Shown here piece after piece: positions 36,573-46,200 of a DNA stretch of 64,000 bases. The translations under genes and the position numbers were made by a program. The DNA lies in contig JADJGZ010000019.1 of assembly GCA_016707785.1 (NCBI GenBank), positions 1 to 64,000 of the forward strand, given 5' to 3'. The notes below the pieces were generated by a model. It had not been told where the DNA came from and ran no database searches. It was given only the letters and a program-made list of their open reading frames with translations. Origin of the DNA: Bacteroidales bacterium (GTDB lineage Bacteria; Bacteroidota; Bacteroidia; Bacteroidales; UBA4417). Within the stretch, counting starts at the first letter, position 1, and the number at the start of each line of letters is the position of its first letter.

Positions 36573-37000
36573 TCAGCATTTTTTTATCAAGATGCTGCAT
36601 AAAACCCTGAATAGTTTACAATTATTAATACAATGAAAAATGAAAAATGAAAAATCCAAATTCCAAAATCCAAAAACCAAAAACCAAAAACCAATCCGCC
36701 AGTTGGGGGAACAAGATCCAAATTCCCCTTTCCGACATCCAAAGCCAAAGGCTCTTGGGTCGGAAGGCATCGCTGGCAAATGGAAAGCGGACAAAACTGA
36801 TCATCACGCGGATTTACGCAGATCTATTTGTGCTTTTTTTTTGTGTTTAATTTGAGTCATTTGTGGTTTCTTTCTCTGTCCCTTAAGTACTTATTTATCT
36901 GGGCCACCTTTAGCCAAAGGTTCCCCTTCGGACTAGCCTCGGCAAATGGACGCGCGTCGGTCAGCCGGCGGCCGGCACGCGGCCCCGGCACTAAACAGGA
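36573..37000. repeat. intergenic repeat-word mosaic with GC-rich tip
   Basis: A 430-bp spacer without a credible gene. It contains TGAAAAA and CCAAAAAC word arrays (AAATGAAAAATGAAAAATCC, AAAACCAAAAACCAAAAACC), CACGCGGATTTACGCAGATC, AGCCAAAGGTTCCCCTTCGG and a strikingly GC-rich end (CGGCGGCCGGCACGCGGCCC) next to the arsM stop. The AGCCAAAGG..TCCCCTTCGG and CGGCAC words match the spacer after polA at 8.2-8.3 kb. Overlapping short open frames on both strands are products of the repeats. Confidence 0.6.
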
Positions 37001-37792
37001 TTAGTTTTTATGTTTATCCGCATTATGACAGCAGGTTTCGGCGGTACAGGTTTCAGGTTTTTCAACCACCAATACGACGCTGAATATACCTTCATCGGAG
37101 TTGATGTCATTATATTTTGTGACCATAGCGGGATCCAGGTATTTTGCCAGAAGGTCATCCGGAAGTTTAACCTTATTGACTTCGACGATACCTCCCTGGG
37201 AAAACCCGGTTTTCTTGAAGTAATCCATAAAAACACCAGCTTTTTCAGCACCCTGGATACAGCCTGCAATGGAGGATGCTTCATTTCTGAGTCCATCCGG
37301 AATATCTTCCAGGATCACAAAATCGGAAACACAAACATAGCCATTGTGTTTTACCACCCGATACATTTCATCCGCTACTTTTTGCTTATTGGATTGAAGG
37401 TTGAAAACACAGGTTGAATAAATTACATCTGCGTATTCATCAGGTACAGGGGCTGCATCGATGGTACCCAACCTGAACTCCAGGTTGCTGATATCAAGAG
37501 AATCCACTGTTTTACGGGCTTCGGATATATTTTTTTCTGAGATGTCGATGCCAATCACTTTCCCCGTAGGGCCAACAACCTGAGAAGCTGAAATGCAATC
37601 ATTCCCAAGTCCGGAACCAAATTCTACCACCCTGTCACCTTCCTGTAATAACTGGAATCGGTCAGGGAGGTTTGGATCTATTTCTGCAGAGGTTCTGCTG
37701 CCTGAATGACACCCGCAGCCTCCGGAACCACATCCACAGGCACTGTTATCTACTTGTTCCTTATTTTCGATGGTATTGATTTCTACTTGCAT
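37001..37792 (-). CDS. arsM: arsenite S-adenosylmethionine methyltransferase (ArsM-like)
   Basis: 263 residues. The class I methyltransferase fold has SAM motif EFGSGLGNDC and GKVIGIDIS. The ArsM family signs are Cys66 in GNDC, Cys178 in AGCIQGAE and the VFNLQSNKQKVADEMYRV region. ArsM methylates As(III) to volatile or less toxic forms in the cytoplasm. The usual third As-binding Cys in the C-terminal third is not at its expected place. Instead both ends are Cys-rich (ACGCGSGGCGCHSG at about 18-31; ETCTAETCCH near the end), which may bind metal. No arsR regulator or other ars gene is adjacent, so regulation is unknown. The last codons are next to a GC-rich repeat spacer. Confidence 0.88.
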   Translation of the reverse strand: MQVEINTIENKEQVDNSACGCGSGGCGCHSGSRTSAEIDPNLPDRFQLLQEGDRVVEFGSGLGNDCISASQVVGPTGKVIGIDISEKNISEARKTVDSLDISNLEFRLGTIDAAPVPDEYADVIYSTCVFNLQSNKQKVADEMYRVVKHNGYVCVSDFVILEDIPDGLRNEASSIAGCIQGAEKAGVFMDYFKKTGFSQGGIVEVNKVKLPDDLLAKYLDPAMVTKYNDINSDEGIFSVVLVVEKPETCTAETCCHNADKHKN

Positions 37793-37872
37793 ATGTATAT
37801 TGAGTTAGTTACAGGACAAAATAATGGTGTTACAATAACAATAAATTTTAGCAATTGTTTATCGGTGTGAAT

Positions 37873-37905
37873 AAAAAAAAAGAGCCTGCTGAATACAACA
37901 GGCTC
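37873..37905 (-). terminator. intrinsic terminator upstream of arsM
   Basis: Stem GAGCCTG / CAGGCTC (37882-37888 and 37899-37905) is followed on the minus strand by T9. It ends transcription of the Omp28-like gene (stop at 37927) and isolates arsM. Confidence 0.85.
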
Positions 37906-37926
37906 TCATAAATATTCTATTCAGGT

Positions 37927-38637
37927 TTACCGCTGGATGGTTACCTTTTGTGATTGTTTAAGTTCTTTCCCGTTAATGCTGAGGAAATACATTCCTTCAG
38001 GCATCCTGGAAATATTAAGGGTAGTAATTGATTTTCCGTTAACCTGGACAGTTTCCTTAGCCATTACTTTTCCAAGTGCGTTCATCAGCCTGATTTCAAC
38101 AATATCTTCTGTTTTGGAATTCAACCTGATATTTAATTCTTTGTGAGCAGGATTAGGATATACCGTAATTGCCTGTACGACTGTATTTTCTTCTTCACCT
38201 GTACAATTAACCGCTGAAATATCCATGTACTGAGTCCATGAACCTTCGCCACATTCGCTGATACCTTTTACGCGTAAACTGGCAATTCCGTACCAGTTAT
38301 GATTCCAGCTGATGGTAGCTGTGGCACCGTTATTAACAATGGTACCGGCACCTGTTGCAGGATACAAATCCCAAATATAGGAAGTAGCGCCTGTACTGGT
38401 AGTGGTGTAATCGGTAGTCTGGCCCTGGTTGTTTGTACAAACCACGATAGGTCCGACAGGATCAGTTACTTCAGCACCCGGACGAATGTTTACATAGCCT
38501 GTTTTGGTGATAGTTTCTGACTGAAGGCCGGTAGTTGTTGTCATAATAACATCATAAACACCCAGGAGTATGATAGATAATAGAAGGCGCATCACCTGTA
38601 GCTGTAGAAGGTGTTCCTCCCGGGAACTGCCATTCAA
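37927..38637 (-). CDS. Omp28-like protein, PKD and T9SS part (frameshifted)
   Basis: C-terminal part of a gene spanning 37927-39433. From about 38560 it reads GVYDVIMTTTTGLQSETIT (end of a PKD domain), then a second Ig/PKD-like domain with conserved Cys (VVCTNNQGQTTDYT and GISECGEGSW), and a T9SS sorting domain (ITVYPNPAHKELNIRL ... SQKVTIQR). The open frame upstream of 38560 belongs to another frame, so the apparent start at 38637 is not real. An intrinsic terminator follows. Confidence 0.8.
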   Translation of the reverse strand: MNGSSREEHLLQLQVMRLLLSIILLGVYDVIMTTTTGLQSETITKTGYVNIRPGAEVTDPVGPIVVCTNNQGQTTDYTTTSTGATSYIWDLYPATGAGTIVNNGATATISWNHNWYGIASLRVKGISECGEGSWTQYMDISAVNCTGEEENTVVQAITVYPNPAHKELNIRLNSKTEDIVEIRLMNALGKVMAKETVQVNGKSITTLNISRMPEGMYFLSINGKELKQSQKVTIQR

Positions 38638-39433
38638 TAACAGCCGGGCGGCCTACAGAAGCATCACCGAAGTTGATTCCATTATGTTGACAGATATCAG
38701 TTTCTGAAGTTGCTTCAAAATCGCTCTGAACAGGGCGAATGGTCTGGAGGATTTCCTTGTTTCCATTATTCTGTACAAAAGCAACGAATTCAATATCTTC
38801 CATAGGCCACAATGGGTCAATATTGGCGGTAATAGAGACAGTCTGAACATCAGATCCGCTGAAATCGATCGCTGTACCGTTCTGATCAGGAATCATAACG
38901 CGATCCACATAATTCAGGTGAGTCTGTCCCTGCCATGATTGTGCAATTTCTGACTGTGTTACGGTAAAATGAAATATCAGTTGATCAGCCGGAAGGGCAG
39001 AAACCTTCGTAATGGTGAAATTGAATACAAACTGCTGACCTGTCTGGGTCATAGTGTAATCAATAGTAAGAGGAGAGGAAATTGCGATCCTCTGGTTATA
39101 TTTTGGCAGATAGGAAGAATACATACTTTGGGTATGATCTCCACCAACCACTGAAAGGACTCCATCAAAACGGGCCGTAGGGTAACCACTAATAGCATAA
39201 TAAGTATTCCTGGCGTTGGAATAATTATTGGCATAACTATCTCCATTATGGTTTTCAATAATGGCTACACGTTTTCCGTTGGCTACGAGGTCATCGGCTC
39301 CCAATGCTGCACCCGGGCAATAGGTACACCATGTACCTGTGCCTATTTCAACAGCAACCAAGTTGCGTTCCACCTGTGCATTCAGCACCAGGACAGCGAT
39401 CAGAAATGAAAATACGAGTGTAAATTTTTTCAT
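38552..39433 (-). CDS. Omp28-like protein with CxxC thioredoxin-like head (frameshifted)
   Basis: N-terminal part of the same gene: signal peptide (LVFSFLIAVLVLNAQ), an Omp28-type thioredoxin-like domain with GTWCTYCPG (CxxC at about 36-39) and the family element ISGYPTARFDG with its cis-Pro. The start of a PKD domain follows (VIEWQFPGGTPSTATG). The frame breaks at PGCL-stop: an extra G in the GGG of cctgggtgt (plus-strand CCC at 38561-38563). Restored length is about 500 residues. Omp28 proteins are exported, sometimes surface-exposed, and of uncertain role; the CxxC suggests thiol chemistry or metal binding. Confidence 0.85.
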   Translation of the reverse strand: MKKFTLVFSFLIAVLVLNAQVERNLVAVEIGTGTWCTYCPGAALGADDLVANGKRVAIIENHNGDSYANNYSNARNTYYAISGYPTARFDGVLSVVGGDHTQSMYSSYLPKYNQRIAISSPLTIDYTMTQTGQQFVFNFTITKVSALPADQLIFHFTVTQSEIAQSWQGQTHLNYVDRVMIPDQNGTAIDFSGSDVQTVSITANIDPLWPMEDIEFVAFVQNNGNKEILQTIRPVQSDFEATSETDICQHNGINFGDASVGRPAVIEWQFPGGTPSTATGDAPSIIYHTPGCL

Positions 39434-39508
39434 GAGAATGAAGTTTGTTGCTAATTGATTGAGTACAGTTCTTGTTATTGCTTATCAATGTTTAATACGC
39501 AATTATGA

Positions 39509-39516
39509 CAAAAGTA
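39509..39516 (-). promoter_or_regulatory. putative -7 box of the Omp28-like gene
   Basis: TACTTTTG on the minus strand fits TAnnTTTG and lies about 75 bp before the ATG. It is the same octamer as upstream of the deiminase gene. No good -33 element is visible. Confidence 0.35.
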
Positions 39517-39554
39517 ATACATTATTTTTAAATTCTTTTCCTTATTAAAAATAA

Positions 39555-41855
39555 TTATAAAGCTTTAACAACTTTATTTATGATTTGTCCTTCAGGGGTA
39601 GATAACCGAAGCAGGTATGAGCCCGGTTTAAGAGCTATTTCCTGGAACTCCAGCTTGTTAAAATTAAGTATTTGTTTGCCTGATTTCAATGTTTGTGAGA
39701 AAAGCTGTCCTATTTCCCTTCCCTGTAAATCCAGAAGATCTACTCTGCATAAGCCCGGAGTTTTCAAGGTAAACTGCAAGGTAAAATCTGTGGTGAAAGG
39801 GTTGGGATGAATCCGTGAAGTCAGAAAGTCGTTCTTTAATGGTTTAACTCCAACAGTTGGGAACAGATAAAAATCAAGTTCGTATTGACTCCCCGGCATC
39901 AGGGTAAGCGAGTCACATTCCTGCCTGTAACCATCTAAGCCCGCACAGATTTCCCTTTCACCACGGATGAGTTCCATGGTATAGTGCCCTGTGGAATCAG
40001 TCATTACAATACTATCACCTGCCATTACGAATACACTATCTATTGGCTCATTTGTGAAGGCATTATAAACTCTTCCTGAGAGGTGGCCAACTGTATCCGG
40101 AACCCGGGGATGAAGACATGACATCGCATCAAAATCAAAACCTGCATCATTTACGTTGGAGGACCCATTGTTGTCGTCGAGCAGCATGAAATACCTGGCT
40201 TCTGATACACCGTAAGGCTGCAGGTCGAATGACATGGTTCCCGTTCCGAATCCCACATTTGTCCATGGGCCATCCATAGTGCTTCCAGCATACAGCGTGT
40301 ATCCTTCCGGGGAAGAATCCCCTTCATAAACAGTGATATCAAACGTTCCCGGTTCACCATCATGAATGGTGTCCTGCATATCGACAATGATATAACCTCC
40401 ACGTCCCAATGAGTAATTCACCTGGTCAGGAGGGCCGATACAGGCAGCAGTATATCCTTCATCTCCCGGGTTTTGTGCACTGAAATTGGGTATCCTGGAG
40501 CTGATTACGCGATAAAGAAACTGGGAAGTCCTTGGTGACATCTCAATATTAACTGTAGTGGACTGAAGATCTGTAACCTGGACATTATCAATGGTAACAG
40601 GATCATATCCGTTGGCAACCACTTTCAGGGAGTAAGACCCCGGCACCAGGTATTTATGAAAATCCCCAACTTCAGGATCACTGTAAACAGGATAATTTAG
40701 TCCGGTGAAGATGGCTGCACTCACAGGTTTACCGGTTATAGCATCAGTGATTACACCCTGAATTCCATATCCGCTATGTTGGATCAATTCCAGCATTGCC
40801 GGCTTATTGATGTTATAATAGTATTGAACATCTGTGGGTTGCTTCTCCATAGATATCTCAACGGACCATGCTACCGAACCCATACAGGCATAGTTGAAAT
40901 CTTTGGTACTGCCCTGAATGAGATACATCACAATGGAACCTTGTCCCCAGGGCAGGGAGGAATAACCTGAAGCATTTGAATATACCATTGCCAGGTTTTC
41001 GATGGAAGGCTTATCAGGACATGGACTCAACCGATAACTCCATGGATAGGAGATAATCTCAGTCCCGCTATGGTAATTGGTATATGATACAAACTGGTTC
41101 TCGTACTGACATTTACGTAAGGCCTTGGTTTCAGGTTGCGAAAAAGGTCCGATGCTGCCACCTTCACCACCCCACATATACCCATAGTCCCGATTGATAT
41201 CCACAGAAGCGCTGTTGTAGCGGGACATATTATCCCGACCCCATGGATTAACGCAATAGTAAAGCCAGATTTCACGATTGTCGACTAATCCGGTAATCTG
41301 GGGATCAGATCCATACCCCAGGCATAAGTCACGGGCAAGCTGAATCATATTTTGGGAACCTCCAACCTCATCACCATGAATTCCCCCATCCAATAAGATT
41401 TCCGCCTCATTTTCATCCGTCAGAACATTGTCACTAATCTTTAAAGCAGCCAATTCCTGCATCAGGGAATTATATCCATAGATAACTTTTTTACAGATAC
41501 CAGGATAATGTGTAACCAGGCTATCAGCTATATTCCTGATCTGGTTGTAAGTATAATATCCTGATGGCACCAATGCGTCGCCGAAGCTGGCAGACCAGCT
41601 GTTCAGATCAGGCTTTAGTACTTCTGTGGCAAAACCTTCCTTTTTCAGCAGTTCCCATTCAGAAGGGATCAGATATCCTAAAGCATACGTTTGATAGATA
41701 TCCCCATTAAAATTGAGGGAAGCCAACTTTGAAGCAGTATTTTCCTGGCTGAGGAAAACCTTTACTTCCATTTCCCCGGTGCGCCAGGGGGTATTCTGAG
41801 CCGGCAGAAAATGGGACAAAATAAAGCAGAAGAAGAGTAGTATTAGTTTTTTCAT
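39555..41855 (-). CDS. secreted M14 zinc carboxypeptidase, T9SS cargo
   Basis: 766 residues. Signal peptide to about 20, propeptide to about 95, then an M14 domain: zinc ligands His160 and Glu163 (DGGIHGDEVGG) and His262 (YTNYHSGTE), the NPWGRDNMSRYN and VDINRDYGYMW substrate loop, and catalytic Glu333 (WSVEISMEKQP). A carboxypeptidase-regulatory-like domain follows (YGIQGVITDAITGKPVSAA), then a beta-sandwich segment with NDAGFDFDAMSC, a second regulatory-like repeat (LSGRVYNAFTNEPIDSVFV) and a T9SS sorting domain (SRIHPNPFTTDFTLQF). It removes C-terminal residues from peptides outside the cell. In P. gingivalis a T9SS M14 enzyme (CPG70) trims Lys/Arg exposed by gingipains, so a similar partnership with the C25 enzymes here is plausible. 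Confidence 0.92.
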   Translation of the reverse strand: MKKLILLFFCFILSHFLPAQNTPWRTGEMEVKVFLSQENTASKLASLNFNGDIYQTYALGYLIPSEWELLKKEGFATEVLKPDLNSWSASFGDALVPSGYYTYNQIRNIADSLVTHYPGICKKVIYGYNSLMQELAALKISDNVLTDENEAEILLDGGIHGDEVGGSQNMIQLARDLCLGYGSDPQITGLVDNREIWLYYCVNPWGRDNMSRYNSASVDINRDYGYMWGGEGGSIGPFSQPETKALRKCQYENQFVSYTNYHSGTEIISYPWSYRLSPCPDKPSIENLAMVYSNASGYSSLPWGQGSIVMYLIQGSTKDFNYACMGSVAWSVEISMEKQPTDVQYYYNINKPAMLELIQHSGYGIQGVITDAITGKPVSAAIFTGLNYPVYSDPEVGDFHKYLVPGSYSLKVVANGYDPVTIDNVQVTDLQSTTVNIEMSPRTSQFLYRVISSRIPNFSAQNPGDEGYTAACIGPPDQVNYSLGRGGYIIVDMQDTIHDGEPGTFDITVYEGDSSPEGYTLYAGSTMDGPWTNVGFGTGTMSFDLQPYGVSEARYFMLLDDNNGSSNVNDAGFDFDAMSCLHPRVPDTVGHLSGRVYNAFTNEPIDSVFVMAGDSIVMTDSTGHYTMELIRGEREICAGLDGYRQECDSLTLMPGSQYELDFYLFPTVGVKPLKNDFLTSRIHPNPFTTDFTLQFTLKTPGLCRVDLLDLQGREIGQLFSQTLKSGKQILNFNKLEFQEIALKPGSYLLRLSTPEGQIINKVVKAL

Positions 41856-42046
41856 TTCTTATTGATAATGAATCTTTAAGGTGGGATTACCTGACCTAAA
41901 GAAACTATTTGAAAAGGGGTTCATTTAATTTAAAATTTCTGTTCATTCAGGAGATCATTCCAAACTAAATTCTTCTGAACTGATTTCAAGTTACACCATT
42001 GATTCTATAACAATTCAGAATCAAAATGTACTGATTATTTCCAAAC

Positions 42047-43159
42047 TTATTCTCCCTGCTGATCAAGCTTATTTAAAGCAAAAGCATAGGCTCCGATGCT
42101 TACGGCTCTTGAGGTACCCAGGCGCGAAACCCCTACACCGGTTCTTTGAAGCGGGTCGTAGCTGATGGAGAGGCTGGTTCCGGGAATAGGTATTGTTTTA
42201 GCCATCCCTTTCAGGAAGGTGGCTTTCTGAGAGACATCTTCCAGGTTAAATGCAGTTAGTTCGGTGCGACACAAAGGCTCCCCTTTAATATTGCATAGCG
42301 GATTATTCATTTCTGCCACCAGGTAAGGAAGAAGTATATCGGAAGCACCTGAAAGGCCTCCACCAACTACTACCAGGGCATCTACCAGGGTAACAGCATT
42401 GGCGAGGGCATCCCCTGCATTTTCGGCTAATCGTTTCCAGGCTTCCAAAGCAGCCGATTGGTTTCCCTCTTTTTCACCTTTTGCGATGGCACAGATTTCC
42501 TTTGGCTCAGGGGAATCCTCAAAAGGAATCCCAGCATTTTGAGCATAGACACGTTTTACAGCGCGGATAGAAACTCCTTCTTCAGCATATGCCAATGGAT
42601 GGAGTTTTGAGCGGAGTGCCCATATTTCAGCCCCGGCGGAATTATCCCCATAGAATAGGTTCCCTCCTATCACCAGGCCTCCACCAAACCCTGTTCCCAG
42701 TGTAATACCAAACAGGTTTTTATAACGTTTGGGATTCCCGGCAGCTTCAAGTTCCTTGTTGATTGCGGGTAATAATCCGGCCATTGCCTCCCCGTAAACA
42801 AACAGGTCTCCATCGTTATTGATAAAGGTTGGAATCCCAAAATGATGTTCGAGCATGGGGCCTAAGGCTACACCTCCTTTAAATGTTGGCAGATTTTTAA
42901 GGTCCCCGATAATTCCGTTCGGATAATCGGCAGGGCCGGGAAATGCAAAACTAATGGCTACTGGTGCCTCAGCCAGCCGGTCTTTTACCTGCCGGAATCC
43001 GGTTATAATCGTTTGAAGCACTTCCTGCAAAGAATCACCGTGGGCGGGAAGACAGATGGGTTCGATAATCTCTTCCCCTGCCTGCGCGGCTGAGAACACA
43101 AAGTTTGTCCCCCCGGCATCCAGGGTCATGACAATACGGTTGTCTGTATTATAAGGCAT
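42047..43159 (-). CDS. ROK-family sugar kinase
   Basis: 370 residues from the Met before PYNTDNRIVMTLDAGGTN; an in-frame ATG at 43240 would add 27 residues unlike the family. The DAGGTNFVF phosphate loop, FINNDGDLFVYGEAMAGLL (catalytic Asp region) and GITLGTGFGGGLVIGGNLF are ROK landmarks. The usual ROK zinc motif CxCGxxGC is absent. The C-terminal GGGLSGASDILLPYL matches the adenosine-binding part. It probably phosphorylates glucose or another hexose or amino sugar in the cytoplasm. It is not clearly linked to its neighbours; a 20-bp gap after the kinase gene upstream is only roughly operon-like (102 bp to the chosen start). Confidence 0.85.
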   Translation of the reverse strand: MPYNTDNRIVMTLDAGGTNFVFSAAQAGEEIIEPICLPAHGDSLQEVLQTIITGFRQVKDRLAEAPVAISFAFPGPADYPNGIIGDLKNLPTFKGGVALGPMLEHHFGIPTFINNDGDLFVYGEAMAGLLPAINKELEAAGNPKRYKNLFGITLGTGFGGGLVIGGNLFYGDNSAGAEIWALRSKLHPLAYAEEGVSIRAVKRVYAQNAGIPFEDSPEPKEICAIAKGEKEGNQSAALEAWKRLAENAGDALANAVTLVDALVVVGGGLSGASDILLPYLVAEMNNPLCNIKGEPLCRTELTAFNLEDVSQKATFLKGMAKTIPIPGTSLSISYDPLQRTGVGVSRLGTSRAVSIGAYAFALNKLDQQGE

Positions 43160-43260
43160 ATGAATGTTGAGTGAATTTCGGCTAAACAGAAAGGGTAAAA
43201 ATACAATTCTCCCGGGAATGAAATGATCATTCCGGGTCAAAAGTAGGAAAAGAAAAAATA

Positions 43261-46200
43261 TTAAGCCCTTACCTGAAGTTCATCAGTTAGCTGGAGAATC
43301 AGTTTTTCGTATTGTTTCCCGAATTCCGGCACCAGTTTGTGCAGTTGGTGGAGCTGGTCCCACATTTTGCAATACTCATGAATCTTTCCAATGGTTTCCT
43401 TCATTTCAATGCTACCTACCAGGTCGATACTTGATTTGATTTTATGGGCGTAAATCTCAACACCTTCAATATTGTTCTCCTTATAAGCATTTACAAGGTC
43501 TTTCACATAAGCCGGTGTCACCTCAATAAATTTCCTGATCATTCGGGTCACTTGTTCTTCATCCCCTTTAAGAATTTTGGAAATAATACTAAGATCCATG
43601 TATGAACCATTGGTAATGAACTGACTCTCTGACGGTTCTTCTATTTTCTCCTTACCATTAACAGGTTGAGAATTTTGAATCAGCGACAGCATTTTCAGAT
43701 AGAAATCGTCGGGGTTGAATGGTTTGGAGATATAACCATTCATGCCGGCATCGGCACAGTTTTCAATGACGCCTTTTAGTACATTGGCAGTTAAGGCAAG
43801 GATAGGAGTGTTAATTTTTAACTGGTCACGGATAATTTTGCTGGCTGTGAGACCATCCATTACCGGCATTTGCAAATCCATCAGGATGATATCAAAAGCT
43901 GTTGTTTTCAGAATATCGACAGCTTGTTGTCCATTTTCGGCAATTTGAATTTTAGTTTGCCATTTCTCCAATAATGATTGAGCAATGATCTGGTTGAACT
44001 TATTGTCCTCAACCAATAAAACCCTGGTATCCTTCAATGCTTCCTGTGTGGGTTTTACAACTTCGCAAACTGTATTTTTTTCTGAAGGCACTCCTTCCTG
44101 GAGTTCTATGATAAAGTAAAACTTACTTCCGACATCTTTCATGCTTTCAACATGAATGGAGCCTCCCATCAATTCTACCAGTTGTTTACTGATTGGCAAT
44201 CCGAGTCCGGTGCCTCCATAGGTACGGGTGATACTTTCATCTTCCTGCTGGAAACTCTCGAATATCTTTGATAAATGATCAGGGTTGATACCAATACCGG
44301 TATCTTCCACAGCAAATTTGATCCTGTTGGAACCTTTTTCCTTGGAAAGTAGCTTACATTTCAAGTCAACCCTACCTTCACGTGTAAATTTAATAGCATT
44401 GCTAACCAGGTTCACCAGGACTTGCTGCAAGCGCAATGGGTCACCGGTAAGCATGGGGGAGATATTGGCATCAATGGTATAATTGAATTCAATATTTTTA
44501 TCTTCAGCTTTATATTCCTGGGTGTCAAATACTTTCTTGACGACATCTTTGATATAAAACTCTGTTTTTTCCAATTCCAGCTGACCTGATTCAATTTTCG
44601 AGAAATCGAGTATATCATTGATGATATTGAACAGGCTATCAGAAGAGGAATTAAGGTTCCTCAATATTTTTTTCTGTGGGTCGTCCAGATGCGTATTGTC
44701 GAGCATATTAATCATCCCGATAATAGCATTCAGAGGTGTTCGTATTTCATGGCTCATATTGGCCAGGAACCTGGATTTGGCGCTATTTGCTGATTCTGCG
44801 GCTTCTGTCGCTTTTTTCAGTTCCCGATCGGCATCTTTCCTGTTGGTGATATCGCGGGCAATACCTGTAGTCCCCAGCAATTCACCTTTTTCGTCGAGAA
44901 TTGGGGCTCTGTAAATTTCATACCATCTTTTATTGCCTTTAACCTCTAACCTCTCTTCAATGGTCATCAATTTCGATGACTTCATCACTTCTTCATCCTG
45001 TTCTCTGAAATGACCGGCTACTTCTGGTTCCCAGAGGTCTTCCACCGTTTTTCCAATGGTAGAATCGATGGAATCCAGCTCAAAAGTATTTACGAAAGCT
45101 TCATTAACTGCCAGGAATTTACCTTTTGTGTCCTTTAGCCACATTTGGTAAGGGATGTTATTAAATATTGCCTTCAGGTAAGCCTCCCGTTTTCTGAGGG
45201 CCTCTTCGGTACGTTTCCTATCTTTTACATTACTTAACAGGTCGGCCAGAACGCGAAGGAAGGTAATTTCTTCTTTATTCCAGACCCTGATCATTTTTAC
45301 AGAATCAAAACCTACGAATCCCAGGCATTCATTTTTGAACATCATAGGAATGGTGATCAGGGTTTTGATGCCTTGTGGTTCCAGGATATTTCGCAAATTG
45401 CTGCCTTGCGGTAACTCATTGACATCAGGGATGGTCATGATTTCACCGGACCGATGGGTGGATACCCATTCAGGAATCAGTTCATTCGGGATTTCCTGAA
45501 GATTCTCTATTTCCGGGCTAATTCCTTTTCCACACCATTCAAATGTATTCGACATGGTGTCAGAAAGTTCATCATAATCGAAGATATAGACCCTATCAAC
45601 TTCCAGTTGTACCCCGATAAGGGAAAGCAATTGATTTACGGCTTCAGCACTGTTTTCAATCGGGATATTGATGAAATCTGTCGCAAGATGAGTGAGCAGA
45701 TTTTGCAGGTTACTGAGCTTATTCAGTTTTTCTTCGGCCTGCTTTCGATTAGTGATATCGGTGAAAGTTCCCAGTACCCTGTCCGATTCATCGCCTGAGA
45801 CTGTATGTATTACTTTGCCCCTGGCAAGTATCCATTTATAGGAACCATCCTTACATTGAACCCGATGCTCATTAATGAAGTACGGGGCTTTACTGTTGAA
45901 ATGGTTGTGGAGATCGGTGGTAACCCTTTTCCTGTCATCAGGATGAATCCGGCTTTCCCATTCATCGATTATGTGGCCTATTTCAGATTCCTCATACCCC
46001 AGCATGGCTTTCCATTGCCGGGAGAAGAATACATCATTGGTTAGAATGTTCCAGTCCCAAACCCCATCACCGGATCCCTCCAGGGCAAACTGCCAACGTT
46101 CATCACTTACACGCACAATCTGCTCGGCTCTTTTCCTTTCGGAGATATCTCTTATGGTTCCTTCAATAAAAGCGGGATTACCATTTTCATCTTTGATCAG

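Noticed and set aside
36640..36855. Lysine/asparagine-rich small proteins in both orientations
   Set aside because: They are translations of the CCAAAAAC and TGAAAAA word arrays in the arsM-C25 spacer.
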